Source of the DNA: Micromonospora cremea
GTDB taxonomy: Bacteria > Actinomycetota > Actinomycetes > Mycobacteriales > Micromonosporaceae
Direction: 5' to 3'
DNA: 64,000 bases
Assembly: GCF_900143515.1 (NCBI RefSeq)
Contig: NZ_FSQT01000002.1
Span: 3,721,501 to 3,785,500 of the forward strand
Positions 11,408 to 21,320 of this stretch are shown in pieces; position 1 is the stretch's first letter, and each line of letters opens with the position of its first letter. The notes under the pieces were generated by a model. It saw only the letters and a list, made by a program, of their open reading frames with translations. It had not been told where the DNA came from and ran no database searches. Position numbers and translations under genes: made by a program.

Positions 11408-12094
11408 ATGACGCAGCGTGGCCGTGCCACCAGGTCGACAGGTCGACCCCGCGACGGCGCGGGTCCCCGCGGTGGTGATCTCGCCGCGCGGCGTACCCGG
11501 TTGCGGGCTGTGATCGAGCCGGTGGTCAACGGCGTCGGCTACGACCTGGAGGACCTCTCGGTCTCCCGGGCCGGCCGGCGGCACGTGGTGCGGGTGATCG
11601 TGGACGCCGACGGCGGGATCGACCTGGACGCCGTCGCGGACGTCTCCCGCGCCGTCTCGGCCGCGCTGGACGCTGCCGAGGAGACCGGCGGCGACATCGT
11701 CGCCGGGGAGTACCAGCTGGAGGTCAGCTCGCCGGGAGTGGACCGGCCGCTCACCCTTCCCCGGCACTGGCGGCGCAACGTGGGGCGGCTGGTCAAGGTC
11801 ACCGTCCGGGGCGCGGCCGCGCTGCCCGGCCAGCGCGGCGAGCAGCCCGCCGGTGACCGTCAGCTGACCGGCCGGGTGGTCGGCGCCGACGACGACGGCG
11901 TGCAGTTGGAGACCGACGACGGCCGCTCCACCTGGGCGTACGCCCAGCTGGGGCCGGGCCGGGTGCAGGTCGAGTTCACCAGGCTCGCCGAGCTGGGCGA
12001 ATCGGACGAACTCGACGACGCGGACGAGACCGACGAGATCGACGATTCAGACGACATCGACGACGAAGATGATGTGGAGGACGAGGAGAGGTGA
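11408..12094 (+). CDS. rimP: Ribosome maturation factor RimP
   Basis: A 228-residue protein for 30S subunit maturation. The RimP core is clear: [33 protein letters not shown], and the family hallmark [12 protein letters not shown]. An SH3-like C-terminal domain follows ([15 protein letters not shown]). After the SH3 domain there is an unusually long acidic tail of about 30 residues, almost all Asp/Glu. The ATG at 11408 follows a purine-rich AGGGAAAGG. The stop overlaps the nusA GTG (GTGA), beginning the rimP-nusA-ylxR-infB operon. Confidence 0.95.
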   Translation: MTQRGRATRSTGRPRDGAGPRGGDLAARRTRLRAVIEPVVNGVGYDLEDLSVSRAGRRHVVRVIVDADGGIDLDAVADVSRAVSAALDAAEETGGDIVAGEYQLEVSSPGVDRPLTLPRHWRRNVGRLVKVTVRGAAALPGQRGEQPAGDRQLTGRVVGADDDGVQLETDDGRSTWAYAQLGPGRVQVEFTRLAELGESDELDDADETDEIDDSDDIDDEDDVEDEER

Positions 12095-13134
12095 ACATCG
12101 ACCTCGCGGCGCTGCGCGCACTCGAGCGCGAGCGGGAGATCCCGTTCGACACGATTCTCGCGGCGATCGAGACCGCGTTGCTGACCGCCTACCGGCACAC
12201 CGACGGTGCCGAGTCGCACGCCCGGGTGGAGATCGACCGTAAGTCCGGCGCCGCCCTGGTGTACGCGCAGGAGATGGACGAGGACGGCACCCTGGTGCGG
12301 GAGTGGGACGACACCCCCCACGACTTCGGCCGGATCGCCGCCATGACCGCCAAGCAGGTGATCCTCCAGCGGCTGCGGGAGGCCACCGACGAGGTGCACT
12401 TCGGCGAGTACGTCGGCCGCGAGGGCGACCTGGTCACCGGCGTGGTGCAGGCGCACGAGACGCGGACCGAGAAGGGCATCGTCAGCGTCGACCTGGGCAA
12501 GCTGGAGGGCGTGCTGCCGCAGTCCGAGCAGGTGCCCGGCGAGCGGTACGCGCACGGCGAGCGGATCCGCTGCGTGGTGGTGCACGTGGCCAAGGGCATG
12601 CGCGGGCCGCAGATCACCCTGTCCCGGTCGCACCCGGCGCTGGTCAAGAAGCTGTTCGCGCTGGAGGTGCCGGAGATCGCCGACGGCACGGTGGAGATCG
12701 GCGCGATCGCCCGTGAGGCAGGTCACCGTACGAAGATCGCCGTACGCTCCACCACCCCCGGGGTGAACGCCAAGGGCGCCTGTATCGGCCCGATGGGCCA
12801 GCGGGTGCGCGCGGTGATGAGCGAGCTGCACGGTGAGAAGATCGACATTATCGACTGGTCGGACGACCCGGCCACCTTCGTCGGCAACGCGTTGTCGCCG
12901 GCCAAGGCGCTGCGGGTCGAGGTGGTGGACCTGGCCGCCCGGGCCGCCCGGGTGACCGTTCCGGACTTCCAACTCTCCCTCGCCATCGGGCGGGAAGGGC
13001 AGAATGCCCGCCTCGCGGCCCGATTGACCGGTTGGCGGATCGACATTCGGTCCGACGCGGAGCAGACCAGTCCGGCTGCGCGGGGCGCGGCTGATCACGT
13101 GCCGGAACCGGGCGGCGCGATCTCGGGCAGCTAG
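12091..13134 (+). CDS. nusA: Transcription termination/antitermination factor NusA
   Basis: A 347-residue NusA with an N-terminal RNAP-binding domain ([19 protein letters not shown]), an S1 domain ([21 protein letters not shown]), KH1 ([21 protein letters not shown]) and KH2 ([19 protein letters not shown]). It lacks the acidic C-terminal repeats of E. coli NusA, as usual in actinobacteria. GTG start in a 4-base overlap with rimP, preceded by GAGGAGAG. Confidence 0.96.
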   Translation: MNIDLAALRALEREREIPFDTILAAIETALLTAYRHTDGAESHARVEIDRKSGAALVYAQEMDEDGTLVREWDDTPHDFGRIAAMTAKQVILQRLREATDEVHFGEYVGREGDLVTGVVQAHETRTEKGIVSVDLGKLEGVLPQSEQVPGERYAHGERIRCVVVHVAKGMRGPQITLSRSHPALVKKLFALEVPEIADGTVEIGAIAREAGHRTKIAVRSTTPGVNAKGACIGPMGQRVRAVMSELHGEKIDIIDWSDDPATFVGNALSPAKALRVEVVDLAARAARVTVPDFQLSLAIGREGQNARLAARLTGWRIDIRSDAEQTSPAARGAADHVPEPGGAISGS

Positions 13135-13137
13135 GGG

Positions 13138-13143
13138 TAGACT
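13138..13143 (+). promoter_or_regulatory. Probable -10 box of internal ylxR-infB promoter
   Basis: TAGACT lies 7 nt before the ylxR GTG and 3 nt after the nusA stop, with no SD in the gap. This fits an internal leaderless promoter for ylxR-infB; activity is inferred. Confidence 0.45.
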
Positions 13144-13150
13144 TCCTCCA

Positions 13151-13483
13151 GTGGTACGACGCGCGCAGCCGGAGCGCACCTGTGTGGGTTGCCGGCAACG
13201 TGCGCCGGCCAGCGAATTGCTGCGGATCGTCGCGGTCAGGGGCGAGGCTGGTTACAGCCTCCAGCCTGATCCGCTCCGCAGGCTGCCGGGTCGGGGAGCG
13301 AACATGCACCCGGATCCGGCCTGCTTCGCGCTGGCGGTGCGGCGCCGCGCCTTCGGGCGTGCGCTGCGCATCACCGAGGTCCTTGACCACGGTGTGCTGG
13401 CGGAGCACGTCGATGCGCCAACCACTACGTCCGGTCAGCCCGACCGGGCGAGGGTCGCTAGCAGGGTAGGACGACCGACATGA
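13151..13483 (+). CDS. ylxR: YlxR/RnpM-family RNA-binding protein
   Basis: A 110-residue basic protein with the family signature RTCVGCRQRAPASELLRIV and the closing GRGANMHPDPACFALAVRRRAF. YlxR sits between nusA and infB in most Gram-positive bacteria; it is reported to bind RNA and the RNase P RNA in Firmicutes. The last 20 residues (from about TTSGQPDR) are low-complexity. GTG start. Confidence 0.9.
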   Translation: MVRRAQPERTCVGCRQRAPASELLRIVAVRGEAGYSLQPDPLRRLPGRGANMHPDPACFALAVRRRAFGRALRITEVLDHGVLAEHVDAPTTTSGQPDRARVASRVGRPT

Positions 13484-13576
13484 GCACACGATGAAGTCCC
13501 TGAAATGACCAGGCTTCAAGTGCACGAGTGAGGTCGCTGCGGGTGCTGCCCGCACGACCTCGGAGTGAGGAGTGCA

Positions 13577-16500
13577 GTGGCAGGCAAGGCCCGCGTACAC
13601 GAGCTTGCAAAAGAGCTCGGGGTCGAGAGTAAGACCGTTCTCGCCAAGCTGAAGGAAATGGGCGAGTTCGTGAAGTCCGCGTCCAGCACCGTCGAGGCGC
13701 CCGTCGCCCGGCGGCTGCGTAACGCATTCGTCGCGTCCGCCGGTACTCCGGCGCCGGCCGCCCCGTCGGCGCCCGCGCCGGCGCCGGCTTCGACCCCGAC
13801 CCCGACGCCGTCCCCGACCCCGGGCGCGCCTCGGGTCTCGGCCAAGCCGATGCCGCCTCGGCGGCCGGCCGCGCCGGCCCCGGGTCCGAAGCCGAAGGGT
13901 CCGGTGCCTGGCGCGCCGCAGCCGGCGGCCCCGGCTCCGGTCGCCAAGCCGGCGAGTGCCCACGACATCGAGGTGGCGGCCGCGGAGGCGCGTGCCGCCG
14001 CGCTGAAGGCTGAGCAGGAGGCCGCGGTCAAGGCCGCGCAGGCCGCCCGTCAGCAGCAGCGGGACAACGTCCGCCGGGAGCCTCCGGCCGACGGCAACCG
14101 CCCCGGCCCCGGCCCTCGGCCGGGTCCCACGGCGATGCCGCCCCGTCCCGGTTCGCCGGCCGCCCGTCCGGGCACGCCGGCTCCCGGTCCGGGTGCCCGG
14201 CCGGGCGGTCGCCCGCCGGCGCGCGGCGCCGGTAACAACCCGTTCGGTATCCAGGGTGGCCAGCAGCGGCCGCCGGCCGCCGGCGCGGGTGGACCGCGGC
14301 CCAGCACCCCGGCGGGCATGCCGCCGCGGCCGAGCCCGGCTTCCATGCCGCCGCGGCCCAGCCCGGCGTCCATGCCGAGCCAGCGTCCGGCTGCCGGTCG
14401 CCCCGGCCCCGGTGGCGGCGCAGGCCGTCCCGGTGGTGGCGCAGGTCGTCCCGGTGGCGGTGGCGGTGGTTTCCGTGGCGGTCCCGGCGGTGGCGCCGGT
14501 GGCGGTGGCGGTTACCGCGGCGGCCCCGGTGGCGGCGCAGGTGCCGGCGGTGGCGGTGGCTACCGTGGCGGCCCCGGCGGCGGTGGCGGTGCTCCCGGTG
14601 GCGGTTTCCGTCCGGGTGCTCCGGCCGGTGGTGGCGGTCGTCCGGGTGCGGGCGGTCGTGGCCGTGGCGGTGGCGCCGCGGGTGCCTTCGGGCGTCCGGG
14701 TGGCCGGCCGACGCGCGGTCGCAAGTCCAAGAAGCAGCGCAGACAGGAGTTCGACAACCTGTCGGCCCCGACCATGAGCTCGGGTGCTCCCCGGGGTCAG
14801 GGTCAGGTCGTCCGGCTCTCCCGTGGCGCTTCGCTGTCGGACTTCGCCGACAAGATCAACGCCAACCCGGGTTCGCTGGTCCAGGAGATGTTCAACCTGG
14901 GCGAGATGGTCACCGCGACCCAGTCCTGCTCTGACGACACCCTGCAGCTGCTGGGTGAGCACCTCGGATTCGACATCCAGATCGTCAGCCCGGAGGACGA
15001 GGACCGCGAGCTGCTCGCGCAGTTCAACATCGACCTCGACGCGGAGGTGGCCGAGGAGCGTCTGGTCAGCCGTGCGCCGGTCGTGACCGTCATGGGTCAC
15101 GTCGACCACGGTAAGACCAAGCTGCTCGACGCGATCCGCAAGGCGAACGTCGTGGCCGGCGAGGCCGGTGGCATCACCCAGCACATCGGTGCCTACCAGG
15201 TCCACGTGCCGCACGACGGCGTGGACCGCGCGGTGACCTTCATCGACACCCCGGGTCACGAGGCGTTCACCGCCATGCGTGCTCGTGGTGCGCAGGTGAC
15301 GGACATCGTGATCCTGGTGGTCGCGGCCGACGACGGCGTGATGCCGCAGACGATCGAGGCGTTGAACCACGCCAAGGCGGCCGACGTGCCGATCGTGGTC
15401 GCGGTCAACAAGGTCGACAAGCCGGAGGCCAACCCGGACAAGGTTCGCCAGCAGCTGACCGAGTACGGCCTGGTCGCCGAGGAGTACGGCGGCGAGACCA
15501 TGTTCGTCAACGTGGCCGCGAAGCCGGGCATCGGCATCGAGGAGCTGCTCGAGGCTGTCCTGCTGACCGCCGACGCGTCGCTGGAGCTGACCGCTCCGAT
15601 CGACGGGCCGGCGCAGGGTGTGGCCATCGAGGCGCACCTGGACAAGGGCCGCGGTGCGGTGGCGACGGTGCTGGTGCAGAAGGGCACCCTGCGGGCGGGC
15701 GACTCGATCGTCGCCGGTGGGGCGCACGGCCGGGTCCGGGCCATGCTCGACGAGAACGGCAACCAGGTCGCCGAGGCCGGGCCGGCGCGTCCGGTCATGG
15801 TCCTGGGTCTGACCGCGCCGCCCGGCGCGGGTGACACGTTCCTCGCCGCGGCGGACGACCGTACGGTGCGGCAGATCGCCGAGCAGCGCCAGGCGCGGCG
15901 GCGGGCGGCGGCATTCGCCAACTCCCGTGGTCGGGCCACCCTCGAGACGCTCATGGAGCAGCTCAAGGAGGGCGAGAAGACGTCGCTCAACCTCATCCTC
16001 AAGGGCGATGGCTCCGGTTCGGTGGAGGCCCTGGAGGACGCGCTGTTCAGCCTCGACATTCCCGAGGAGGTCCAGCTCAAGGTCCTCGACCGGGGCGTCG
16101 GCGCGATCACCGAGAGCAACGTCATGCTCGCGAGCGCCTCGTCCGAGCCGGTCACGATCATCGGCTTCAACGTGCGGGCCTCGAACAAGGTCCGTGAGAT
16201 AGCCGACCGCGAGGGCGTGGAGATCCGGTACTACACCGTCATCTACCAGGCCATCGAGGAGATCGAGGCTGCGCTCAAGGGCCTGCTCAAGCCGGAGTAC
16301 GAGGAGGTCGAGCTGGGCAGCGCGGAGATCCGCGACGTCTTCCGCTCGTCCAAGATCGGCAACATCTCCGGTTGTATCGTCCGGTCGGGCATCATCCGGC
16401 GCAACGCGAAGGCGCGCCTGCTTCGGGACGGGACGGTCGTGGCGGACAACCTCACGATCACCTCGCTCAAGCGGTTCAAGGACGACGCCACGGAGGTCCG

Positions 16501-16600
16501 CGAGGGCTTCGAGTGTGGTCTGACCCTGGGTGGTTACAACAACGTCCAGGTCGGCGACATCATCGAGACCTTCGAGATGCGGGAGAAGGTTCGCGCCTGA
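13577..16600 (+). CDS. infB: Translation initiation factor IF-2
   Basis: GTPase that delivers initiator tRNA to the ribosome; 1007 residues. An N-terminal IF2N helix bundle ([21 protein letters not shown]) is followed by a very long Pro/Ala- then Gly/Arg-rich linker (about residues 55-380, nt 13740-14720) with FRGG/YRGG repeats. A second IF2N region follows, then the G domain: G1 GHVDHGKT (507-514), G3 DTPGH and G4 NKVD. Domains II-IV are complete. GTG 13577 is chosen because it follows GAGGAG with good spacing and opens with the conserved [13 protein letters not shown]. Confidence 0.97.
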   Translation: MAGKARVHELAKELGVESKTVLAKLKEMGEFVKSASSTVEAPVARRLRNAFVASAGTPAPAAPSAPAPAPASTPTPTPSPTPGAPRVSAKPMPPRRPAAPAPGPKPKGPVPGAPQPAAPAPVAKPASAHDIEVAAAEARAAALKAEQEAAVKAAQAARQQQRDNVRREPPADGNRPGPGPRPGPTAMPPRPGSPAARPGTPAPGPGARPGGRPPARGAGNNPFGIQGGQQRPPAAGAGGPRPSTPAGMPPRPSPASMPPRPSPASMPSQRPAAGRPGPGGGAGRPGGGAGRPGGGGGGFRGGPGGGAGGGGGYRGGPGGGAGAGGGGGYRGGPGGGGGAPGGGFRPGAPAGGGGRPGAGGRGRGGGAAGAFGRPGGRPTRGRKSKKQRRQEFDNLSAPTMSSGAPRGQGQVVRLSRGASLSDFADKINANPGSLVQEMFNLGEMVTATQSCSDDTLQLLGEHLGFDIQIVSPEDEDRELLAQFNIDLDAEVAEERLVSRAPVVTVMGHVDHGKTKLLDAIRKANVVAGEAGGITQHIGAYQVHVPHDGVDRAVTFIDTPGHEAFTAMRARGAQVTDIVILVVAADDGVMPQTIEALNHAKAADVPIVVAVNKVDKPEANPDKVRQQLTEYGLVAEEYGGETMFVNVAAKPGIGIEELLEAVLLTADASLELTAPIDGPAQGVAIEAHLDKGRGAVATVLVQKGTLRAGDSIVAGGAHGRVRAMLDENGNQVAEAGPARPVMVLGLTAPPGAGDTFLAAADDRTVRQIAEQRQARRRAAAFANSRGRATLETLMEQLKEGEKTSLNLILKGDGSGSVEALEDALFSLDIPEEVQLKVLDRGVGAITESNVMLASASSEPVTIIGFNVRASNKVREIADREGVEIRYYTVIYQAIEEIEAALKGLLKPEYEEVELGSAEIRDVFRSSKIGNISGCIVRSGIIRRNAKARLLRDGTVVADNLTITSLKRFKDDATEVREGFECGLTLGGYNNVQVGDIIETFEMREKVRA

Positions 16601-16616
16601 TCCGGCGGTGACACGC

Positions 16617-16658
16617 TGATCAAGGGGTTTACGCCGAATGGCGTAAACCCCTTGATCA
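16617..16658 (+). terminator. Perfect 19-bp hairpin after infB
   Basis: TGATCAAGGGGTTTACGCC (16617-16635), loop GAAT, then the exact reverse complement to 16658. There is no T-tract. It lies 16 nt after the infB stop and 32 nt before the DUF503 start. It is probably a terminator or mRNA-stabilising hairpin; the lack of a U-tail leaves this open. Confidence 0.75.
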
Positions 16659-16690
16659 TGCGGGGCGGGTTGGCGGTATCGTCCGGGGCG

Positions 16691-16987
16691 ATGTTCACCG
16701 GAACCGCGGTCTTCGACCTGCTGCTGCCGGGCGACTCCCGGTCGCTCAAAGCCAAGAGATCATATGTACGGCCGATCGTGGCGGCGCTGCGCCGCTTCGA
16801 GGTGTCGGCCGCCGAGGTGGGAGCGCTCGACCTGCACGGTCGAGCGCAGATAGCGGTGGCCGTGGTGGCCGCCGAGGCGGCGCACGTCCGCGAGGTGCTG
16901 GACTCCTGCGAGCGCCTGGTGGCCGGTCGCCCCGAAGCCGAGCTGCTGTCGGTCCGGCGCCGGTTGTACGGCGCGGAGGACGACTGA
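16691..16987 (+). CDS. DUF503 (YlxP-like) protein
   Basis: A 98-residue protein of the DUF503 family, which is found between infB and rbfA in many Gram-positives. Signature: FDLLLPGDSRSLKAKRSYVRPIV at the N-terminus and a beta-strand core (AQIAVAVVAAEAAHVREVL). ATG 16691 gives the conserved start; a TATCGT box lies 8 nt upstream. Function unresolved, with a suggested ribosome-associated role from context only. Confidence 0.85.
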   Translation: MFTGTAVFDLLLPGDSRSLKAKRSYVRPIVAALRRFEVSAAEVGALDLHGRAQIAVAVVAAEAAHVREVLDSCERLVAGRPEAELLSVRRRLYGAEDD

Positions 16988-17113
16988 CCAGGGTGCCGGC
17001 GGTGCCGGGCGACCCGGCCGGTCGCGAAGGTAATGTTCGAGATGTTGGCCGGTCGGCCGGCGGCCCGCGGGTCGCCGCGTCGGCCGGGAGCAGGACGCCG
17101 TGGAGGTGGCGAG

Positions 17114-17605
17114 ATGTCTGATCCGGCCAAGGTACGCCGGCACGCGGAACGGGTGCGTGAGCTGGTCGCGTCGGTGGTGCGGAGCCAGATCAAGGACCCG
17201 CGGCTCGGCATGATCACCATCACCGACGCCCGGATCACCGCGGACCTGCGCGACGCGACGGTCTTCTACACGGTGCTCGGGGACGCGGTGGCCCAGGCGG
17301 ACACGGCGGCGGCGCTGGAGAGCGCCAAGGGGCTGCTGCGCAGCACCGTCGGCAAGGCGCTCGGGCTGCGGCACTCGCCGACGCTCACCTTCGTCCTGGA
17401 CGACGTGCAGGACCAGGTCAAGCACATCGACGACCTGCTCGCCGCGGCCCGCAACGCGGACGCCGAGGTGCAGCGGCTCGCCGCTCAGGCGAAGTACGCG
17501 GGCGAGGCGCAGCCGTACCGGGTCGACGAGGACACCGACGAGACCGCCGAGACTGCCGAGGGCGCCGAGGTCCCGGAGAACCCCCGGGGTGGGGAAGCGC
17601 GGTGA
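17114..17605 (+). CDS. rbfA: Ribosome-binding factor A
   Basis: A 163-residue 30S maturation factor with a single KH-like fold: RRHAERVRELVASVVRSQIK, then DPRLGMITITDARITADLRDA, and SPTLTFVLDD near the end. An acidic Glu/Thr-rich tail of about 25 residues follows. ATG 17114 is preceded by GGAGGTGGC. The stop overlaps the next gene's GTG. Confidence 0.94.
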   Translation: MSDPAKVRRHAERVRELVASVVRSQIKDPRLGMITITDARITADLRDATVFYTVLGDAVAQADTAAALESAKGLLRSTVGKALGLRHSPTLTFVLDDVQDQVKHIDDLLAAARNADAEVQRLAAQAKYAGEAQPYRVDEDTDETAETAEGAEVPENPRGGEAR

Positions 17606-18660
17606 CCGGCACCGCCGGCCCCCAGCTCGCCACGGCGGTCGGTGCCGGCCCCACCCAGGCGGACTGGGCGGCGGCCGAGGCGCTGGTGCGCGCCCTTCCG
17701 CCGACCGGCCGGGTGCTGCTGATCTGTCACGTCAACCCGGACGGCGACGCGCTGGGCAGCATGCTCGGCTTCGGCCTGGGCCTGCGTCAGCTCGGCGTAC
17801 GCCACCTGCAGGCGACCTTTCCCGGGCCGCCGGAGGTGCCTGAGCCGTTCCGGGGGATGCCGGGCCTGGACCTGCTGGTCCCGGCCAGCGCCGCGGATTC
17901 CGACCCGGACCTGGTGATCTGCTTCGACGCGGCGGGCGAGTCGCGCCTCGGTGAGCTGGTCGGGCGGCTGTCGTCCGCGCGCGCCGCGCTGGTGCTCGAT
18001 CACCACGCCTCGAACAGCGGCTTCGGCACGGTCAACCTGGTCGACCCGGCCGCCGCGGCGACCTCCGTGGTGGCCGATCAGCTGCTGGCCCGGCTCGGTG
18101 TGCGGCTGGACCGGGCCATCGCGGAGTGCCTCTACGTGGCGCTGACCACGGACACGGGCTCGTTCCGGTTCGAGGCGACCACCCCGGCGGTGCACCAGCT
18201 GGCCGCCCGGCTGCTGGCCACCGGCATCTCACCCGGTGACATCTCCCGGCGGGTCTTCGACACCCGCCCCTTCGGCGCCGTCCGGCTCTTCGGCGAGGTG
18301 CTGGGCCGGGCCCGGCTGGAGCCGGCCGAGGCGGACGGTCGGGGTCTGGTGTGGACCTTCGCCACCCTAGACGACCTGGCCCGGCACGACCAGCGGCCGT
18401 ACGTGCTGGAGGCGTTGATCGACTCGGTGCGGTGCACCGCCGAGGCGGACGTGAGCTGCGTGCTGAAGCAGACCAGGCCCGGCGAGTGGGCCGTGTCGAT
18501 GCGCAGCAAGGGCGCGGTCGACGTCAGCCGGGTGGCGGTCGCGCTGGGCGGTGGCGGCCACAGGTTCGCGGCCGGGTTCACCGGCCGGGGCACCGTCGAG
18601 CAGGTGGTCGAGGCGATCCGCGGCCAGTTGGACGCGGCGCTGATCCGCCCCGGCGGCTGA
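17602..18660 (+). CDS. DHH-family phosphoesterase (NrnA-like nanoRNase/pAp phosphatase)
   Basis: A 352-residue protein of the bifunctional oligoribonuclease/pAp phosphatase family. DHH motifs: HVNPDGDALGS, a CFDAAG Asp, and LDHHASN. The DHHA1 domain carries the GGGGHRFAAGF substrate-binding loop. These enzymes degrade 2-5 nt RNAs or cyclic-dinucleotide products; which applies here cannot be told. It is coupled to rbfA by a GTGA overlap. Confidence 0.92.
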   Translation: MTGTAGPQLATAVGAGPTQADWAAAEALVRALPPTGRVLLICHVNPDGDALGSMLGFGLGLRQLGVRHLQATFPGPPEVPEPFRGMPGLDLLVPASAADSDPDLVICFDAAGESRLGELVGRLSSARAALVLDHHASNSGFGTVNLVDPAAAATSVVADQLLARLGVRLDRAIAECLYVALTTDTGSFRFEATTPAVHQLAARLLATGISPGDISRRVFDTRPFGAVRLFGEVLGRARLEPAEADGRGLVWTFATLDDLARHDQRPYVLEALIDSVRCTAEADVSCVLKQTRPGEWAVSMRSKGAVDVSRVAVALGGGGHRFAAGFTGRGTVEQVVEAIRGQLDAALIRPGG

Positions 18661-18786
18661 CCGGCCCCGCGCTGTCGTACGGGGTGGAAACGCCAGCCAG
18701 CTACCGCCCGGCGAGAGGCAAGATCAGGGTCAACTCCGGGGAGTGTTGGTCTTCCCGCGTTCGGTGAGACCGGGAAGAATTGCGGG

Positions 18787-19194
18787 ATGGAGCAGCCGCA
18801 CGACCTCACCGTGGAGGCCCCCCGCGCCTGGGACCGGCCTGCCGTCTCCGTACCGGTCCTCGTCTGCCTGTCGCTCGTCGGTGGCCGGTTCGCGTCATTC
18901 TCCACCGAGGCCAACCTGTACACCCTCGGCACCGGCGGGGTGCTGATCTGGCTCGGTCTGAGCAACCGGGTGCCCCGTCGCCCGGCGCCGCGCCGGCTGG
19001 GCGCGGGCGCGGCCTGGTGGGCGCTGCCGGTGGTGGTCTTCGGGGTCTTCGAAGGCGCCACCTTCGTGCTGGCGGTGGGTGACGAGTTCCCCACCTTCTC
19101 CCGGCTGGCCGATCCCCTGCTGGAGGATCATCTGACCCGCTCGGCAGTCTGGTTCGCCTGGCTGGCCGCGTTCTGGGGGTTGGTGCGCCGATGA
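18787..19194 (+). CDS. Hypothetical membrane protein
   Basis: A 135-residue protein with about four hydrophobic segments (VPVLVCLSLVGGRF; GTGGVLIWLGL; AWWALPVVVFGVFEGATFVLAV; AVWFAWLAAFWGLV). Family not recognised. It overlaps the next small membrane gene by 4 bases (ATGA), so the two are probably made together. A short inverted repeat (CTTCCCG ... CGGGAAG, about 18752-18778) lies in its leader. Confidence 0.65.
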   Translation: MEQPHDLTVEAPRAWDRPAVSVPVLVCLSLVGGRFASFSTEANLYTLGTGGVLIWLGLSNRVPRRPAPRRLGAGAAWWALPVVVFGVFEGATFVLAVGDEFPTFSRLADPLLEDHLTRSAVWFAWLAAFWGLVRR

Positions 19195-19403
19195 TGCGGG
19201 TGCTCGCGATCGGCGGCTTCCTCACCGCACTGGCCCTCTTCGGCATGGTCGAGTGGTTGGCCCGGCGGGAGGGCTCCCGGATCCCCACCCTGGGCGAGGT
19301 CTGCGCGTACGTGATGCGCTACGAGGTCGGCCCGGTGCCGGTGGGCCGGATCGGTCTGTTCGGCTTCTGGTGGTGGCTGGGCTGGCACTTCCTGGCCCGC
19401 TGA
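19191..19403 (+). CDS. Small membrane protein (DUF6186-like)
   Basis: A 70-residue protein with an N-terminal membrane segment (MRVLAIGGFLTALALFGMVE) and a Trp-rich C-terminal segment (RIGLFGFWWWLGWHFLAR). I recognise the pattern as the small actinobacterial DUF6186 family. Function unknown. Translationally coupled to the preceding membrane gene. Confidence 0.65.
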   Translation: MMRVLAIGGFLTALALFGMVEWLARREGSRIPTLGEVCAYVMRYEVGPVPVGRIGLFGFWWWLGWHFLAR

Positions 19404-19672
19404 GCCGGCTCCCGGGCTGTCCAGATGGCGGGAACCGTGAGCAGTATGTGGACCTGAACGATAGCTTGGGAGACGGCCGGCACCGCGTTGCGGTGCAGGT
19501 CGCGGGTGGTGGTGCCACACCTCGTGCCGCCTCCCTCCAGGGTCGGACCGACCCGGGCTCATGCCGCCCAGCCGGCTGCTCCGGTAACCCCGGACCGCCG
19601 TGGGGCGCTCAGCACGACCGCCCGTGAGGGCCGCCGCGTGCCGGTGGCTCGCACCCTGGAAGGAGCGCCACC

Positions 19673-19762
19673 ATGCCGAACAAGCCCAAGCCGGAGACCA
19701 CCGACGACGCCCGCGAGCAGGCCCGCCGCGCGCTGCAGACGTCGATGGACACCCGTCAGTGA
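19673..19762 (+). CDS. Very small protein (29 residues)
   Basis: A reading frame of 29 codons (starts MPNKPKPETTDDAREQARR, ends MDTRQ) preceded by a strong GGAAGGAG ribosome binding site 7 nt before the ATG. The predicted peptide is hydrophilic with an amphipathic helical centre. Codon third positions are mostly G/C. It stands alone in a stretch of about 550 bp (19404-19951) in which I see no other gene. Unknown function; it could be a real small protein. Confidence 0.5.
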   Translation: MPNKPKPETTDDAREQARRALQTSMDTRQ

Positions 19763-19951
19763 CCCGACCCGTCCGGCGGTGACGCCGCCGACGGCCTCCG
19801 TCCACGGCGTCACCGCCCCACCGGCCTCGTCCCGCCCGCGCCGGGCCACCCACTGATCCCGCACCGCCGCACGGGTAGCCCCGCCGGTCATCGTTGGTAA
19901 GTGCTGGCCAACCTTGCGATCCTTACCGAGCTCATGACAGGATCGCCGGCG

Positions 19952-21265
19952 ATGGACACCAGCACGCTTGCCGCGTCCCCCCGCCGGATCGCCGGCCTCG
20001 CCCTGCCCGCCCTCGTGGTGCTGGCCGCCGAACCGCTCTACGTGCTGGTCGACACGGCCGTGGTCGGTCACCTCGGCCGGGTGCCGCTGGCCGCGCTCGC
20101 CGTGGGCGGCACGGTCATGACGCTCACCGCGTGGCTCGGCACCGTGGTCGCGTACGGCACCACCGGGCGTTCGGCCCGCCGCTTCGGCGCCGGCGACCGG
20201 GCGGCGGCGGTGGCCGAGGGGGTCCAGTCATCCTGGCTGGCGTTCGGTGTCGGGCTGCTGGTCGCCGTCGGCATGCAGCTCGGCGGAGGCGCGCTGGCAC
20301 GTACCCTCGCCGGAGGTGGCGGTGAGGTGGCCGACGCCGCCGCGCAGTGGCTGCGCATCGCGGCGCTCGGCGCCCCCGGCCTGCTGCTCGCCGCCGCCGG
20401 CAACGGCTGGCTGCGCGGCGTGCAGGACACCCGCCGCCCGTTGGTCTTCGTGCTCGGCCCCAACCTGCTCTCCGCACTGCTCTGCCCGCTGCTGGTCTAC
20501 CCCGCCGGGCTCGGCCTGGTGGGTTCCGCCGTGGCCAACGTGATCGCGCAGACGCTCGCCGGGGTGCTCTTCGCCGCGGCGCTGGTCGCCGAGCGGGTGT
20601 CGCTGCGCCCCCGGCCCCGGCTGATCCGCCAGCAGTTGGTGCTCAGCCGGGACCTGCTGATCCGGGGCGTGGCGTTCCAGGCCAGCTTCCTCTCCGCGAC
20701 CGCCGTCGCCGCCCGCTTCGGCGCCGCCGCCGTCGGCGCCCACCAGATCGCGCTCCAGCTCTGGTTCTTCACCGCGCTGGTGCTCGACGCGCTGGCCATC
20801 GCCGCGCAGTCCCTGGTGGGCGCCGCGCTCGGGGCCGGCGACGAGGCGGGCGCACGGGCGCTGGCCCGCCGGATCGCACTGTTCGGCGGTATCTGCGGCG
20901 TCGGCTTCGCGCTGCTCATCGCCGCCGGCGCCGGCGTCGTTCCGTCGTGGTTCAGCTCCGACCCGGGGGTACGCGAGCAGGCCATGGTGGCCTGGCCCTG
21001 GTTCGTGGCCATGCAGCCGCTGGCCGGGGTGGTGTTCGCACTCGACGGCGTGCTCATCGGCGCCGGCGACGTGCGTTACCTGCGCAATCTCACCATCGTG
21101 GCGGCGCTCGGCGGCTTCCTGCCGGCCATCTGGCTGGCGTACGGGCTGGACCTGGGGCTGGGGGGCATCTGGGCCGGTCTCACCCTGTTCGTGGTGATCC
21201 GGCTGGTCGCCCTGCTGCTGCGAATGCGCACCGGCGCCTGGGCCGTCGTCGGCGCCGTTCGCTGA
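19952..21265 (+). CDS. MATE-family efflux transporter (DinF-type)
   Basis: About 437 residues with 12 hydrophobic segments in two halves. Family features near the start: RIAGLALPALVVLAAEPLYVL, then VDTAVVGHLGRVPLAALAVG; in the second half GAAAVGAHQIALQLWFFTALVLDALAIAAQSLVG. MATE proteins export cationic drugs by Na+ or H+ antiport; this resembles the DinF branch. ATG 19952 is chosen; in-frame ATG 19934 is also possible, since neither has a strong SD. Confidence 0.92.
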   Translation: MDTSTLAASPRRIAGLALPALVVLAAEPLYVLVDTAVVGHLGRVPLAALAVGGTVMTLTAWLGTVVAYGTTGRSARRFGAGDRAAAVAEGVQSSWLAFGVGLLVAVGMQLGGGALARTLAGGGGEVADAAAQWLRIAALGAPGLLLAAAGNGWLRGVQDTRRPLVFVLGPNLLSALLCPLLVYPAGLGLVGSAVANVIAQTLAGVLFAAALVAERVSLRPRPRLIRQQLVLSRDLLIRGVAFQASFLSATAVAARFGAAAVGAHQIALQLWFFTALVLDALAIAAQSLVGAALGAGDEAGARALARRIALFGGICGVGFALLIAAGAGVVPSWFSSDPGVREQAMVAWPWFVAMQPLAGVVFALDGVLIGAGDVRYLRNLTIVAALGGFLPAIWLAYGLDLGLGGIWAGLTLFVVIRLVALLLRMRTGAWAVVGAVR

Positions 21266-21320
21266 GGCGGGGCCTGCCCACACACTCCGGCGTCCGGGGC
21301 GTCTGGCAGGCTTGGCCGAC

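Noticed and set aside
13740..14720. Gly/Pro-rich repeats as a separate gene or mobile repeat
   Set aside because: They are the normal low-complexity linker of actinobacterial IF2 and stay in frame with infB.
12848..15727. A 959-codon open frame on the minus strand
   Set aside because: It is antisense to nusA, ylxR and infB and arises from G+C-rich codon bias; the translation is low-complexity Arg/Thr/Ala with no recognisable domain.
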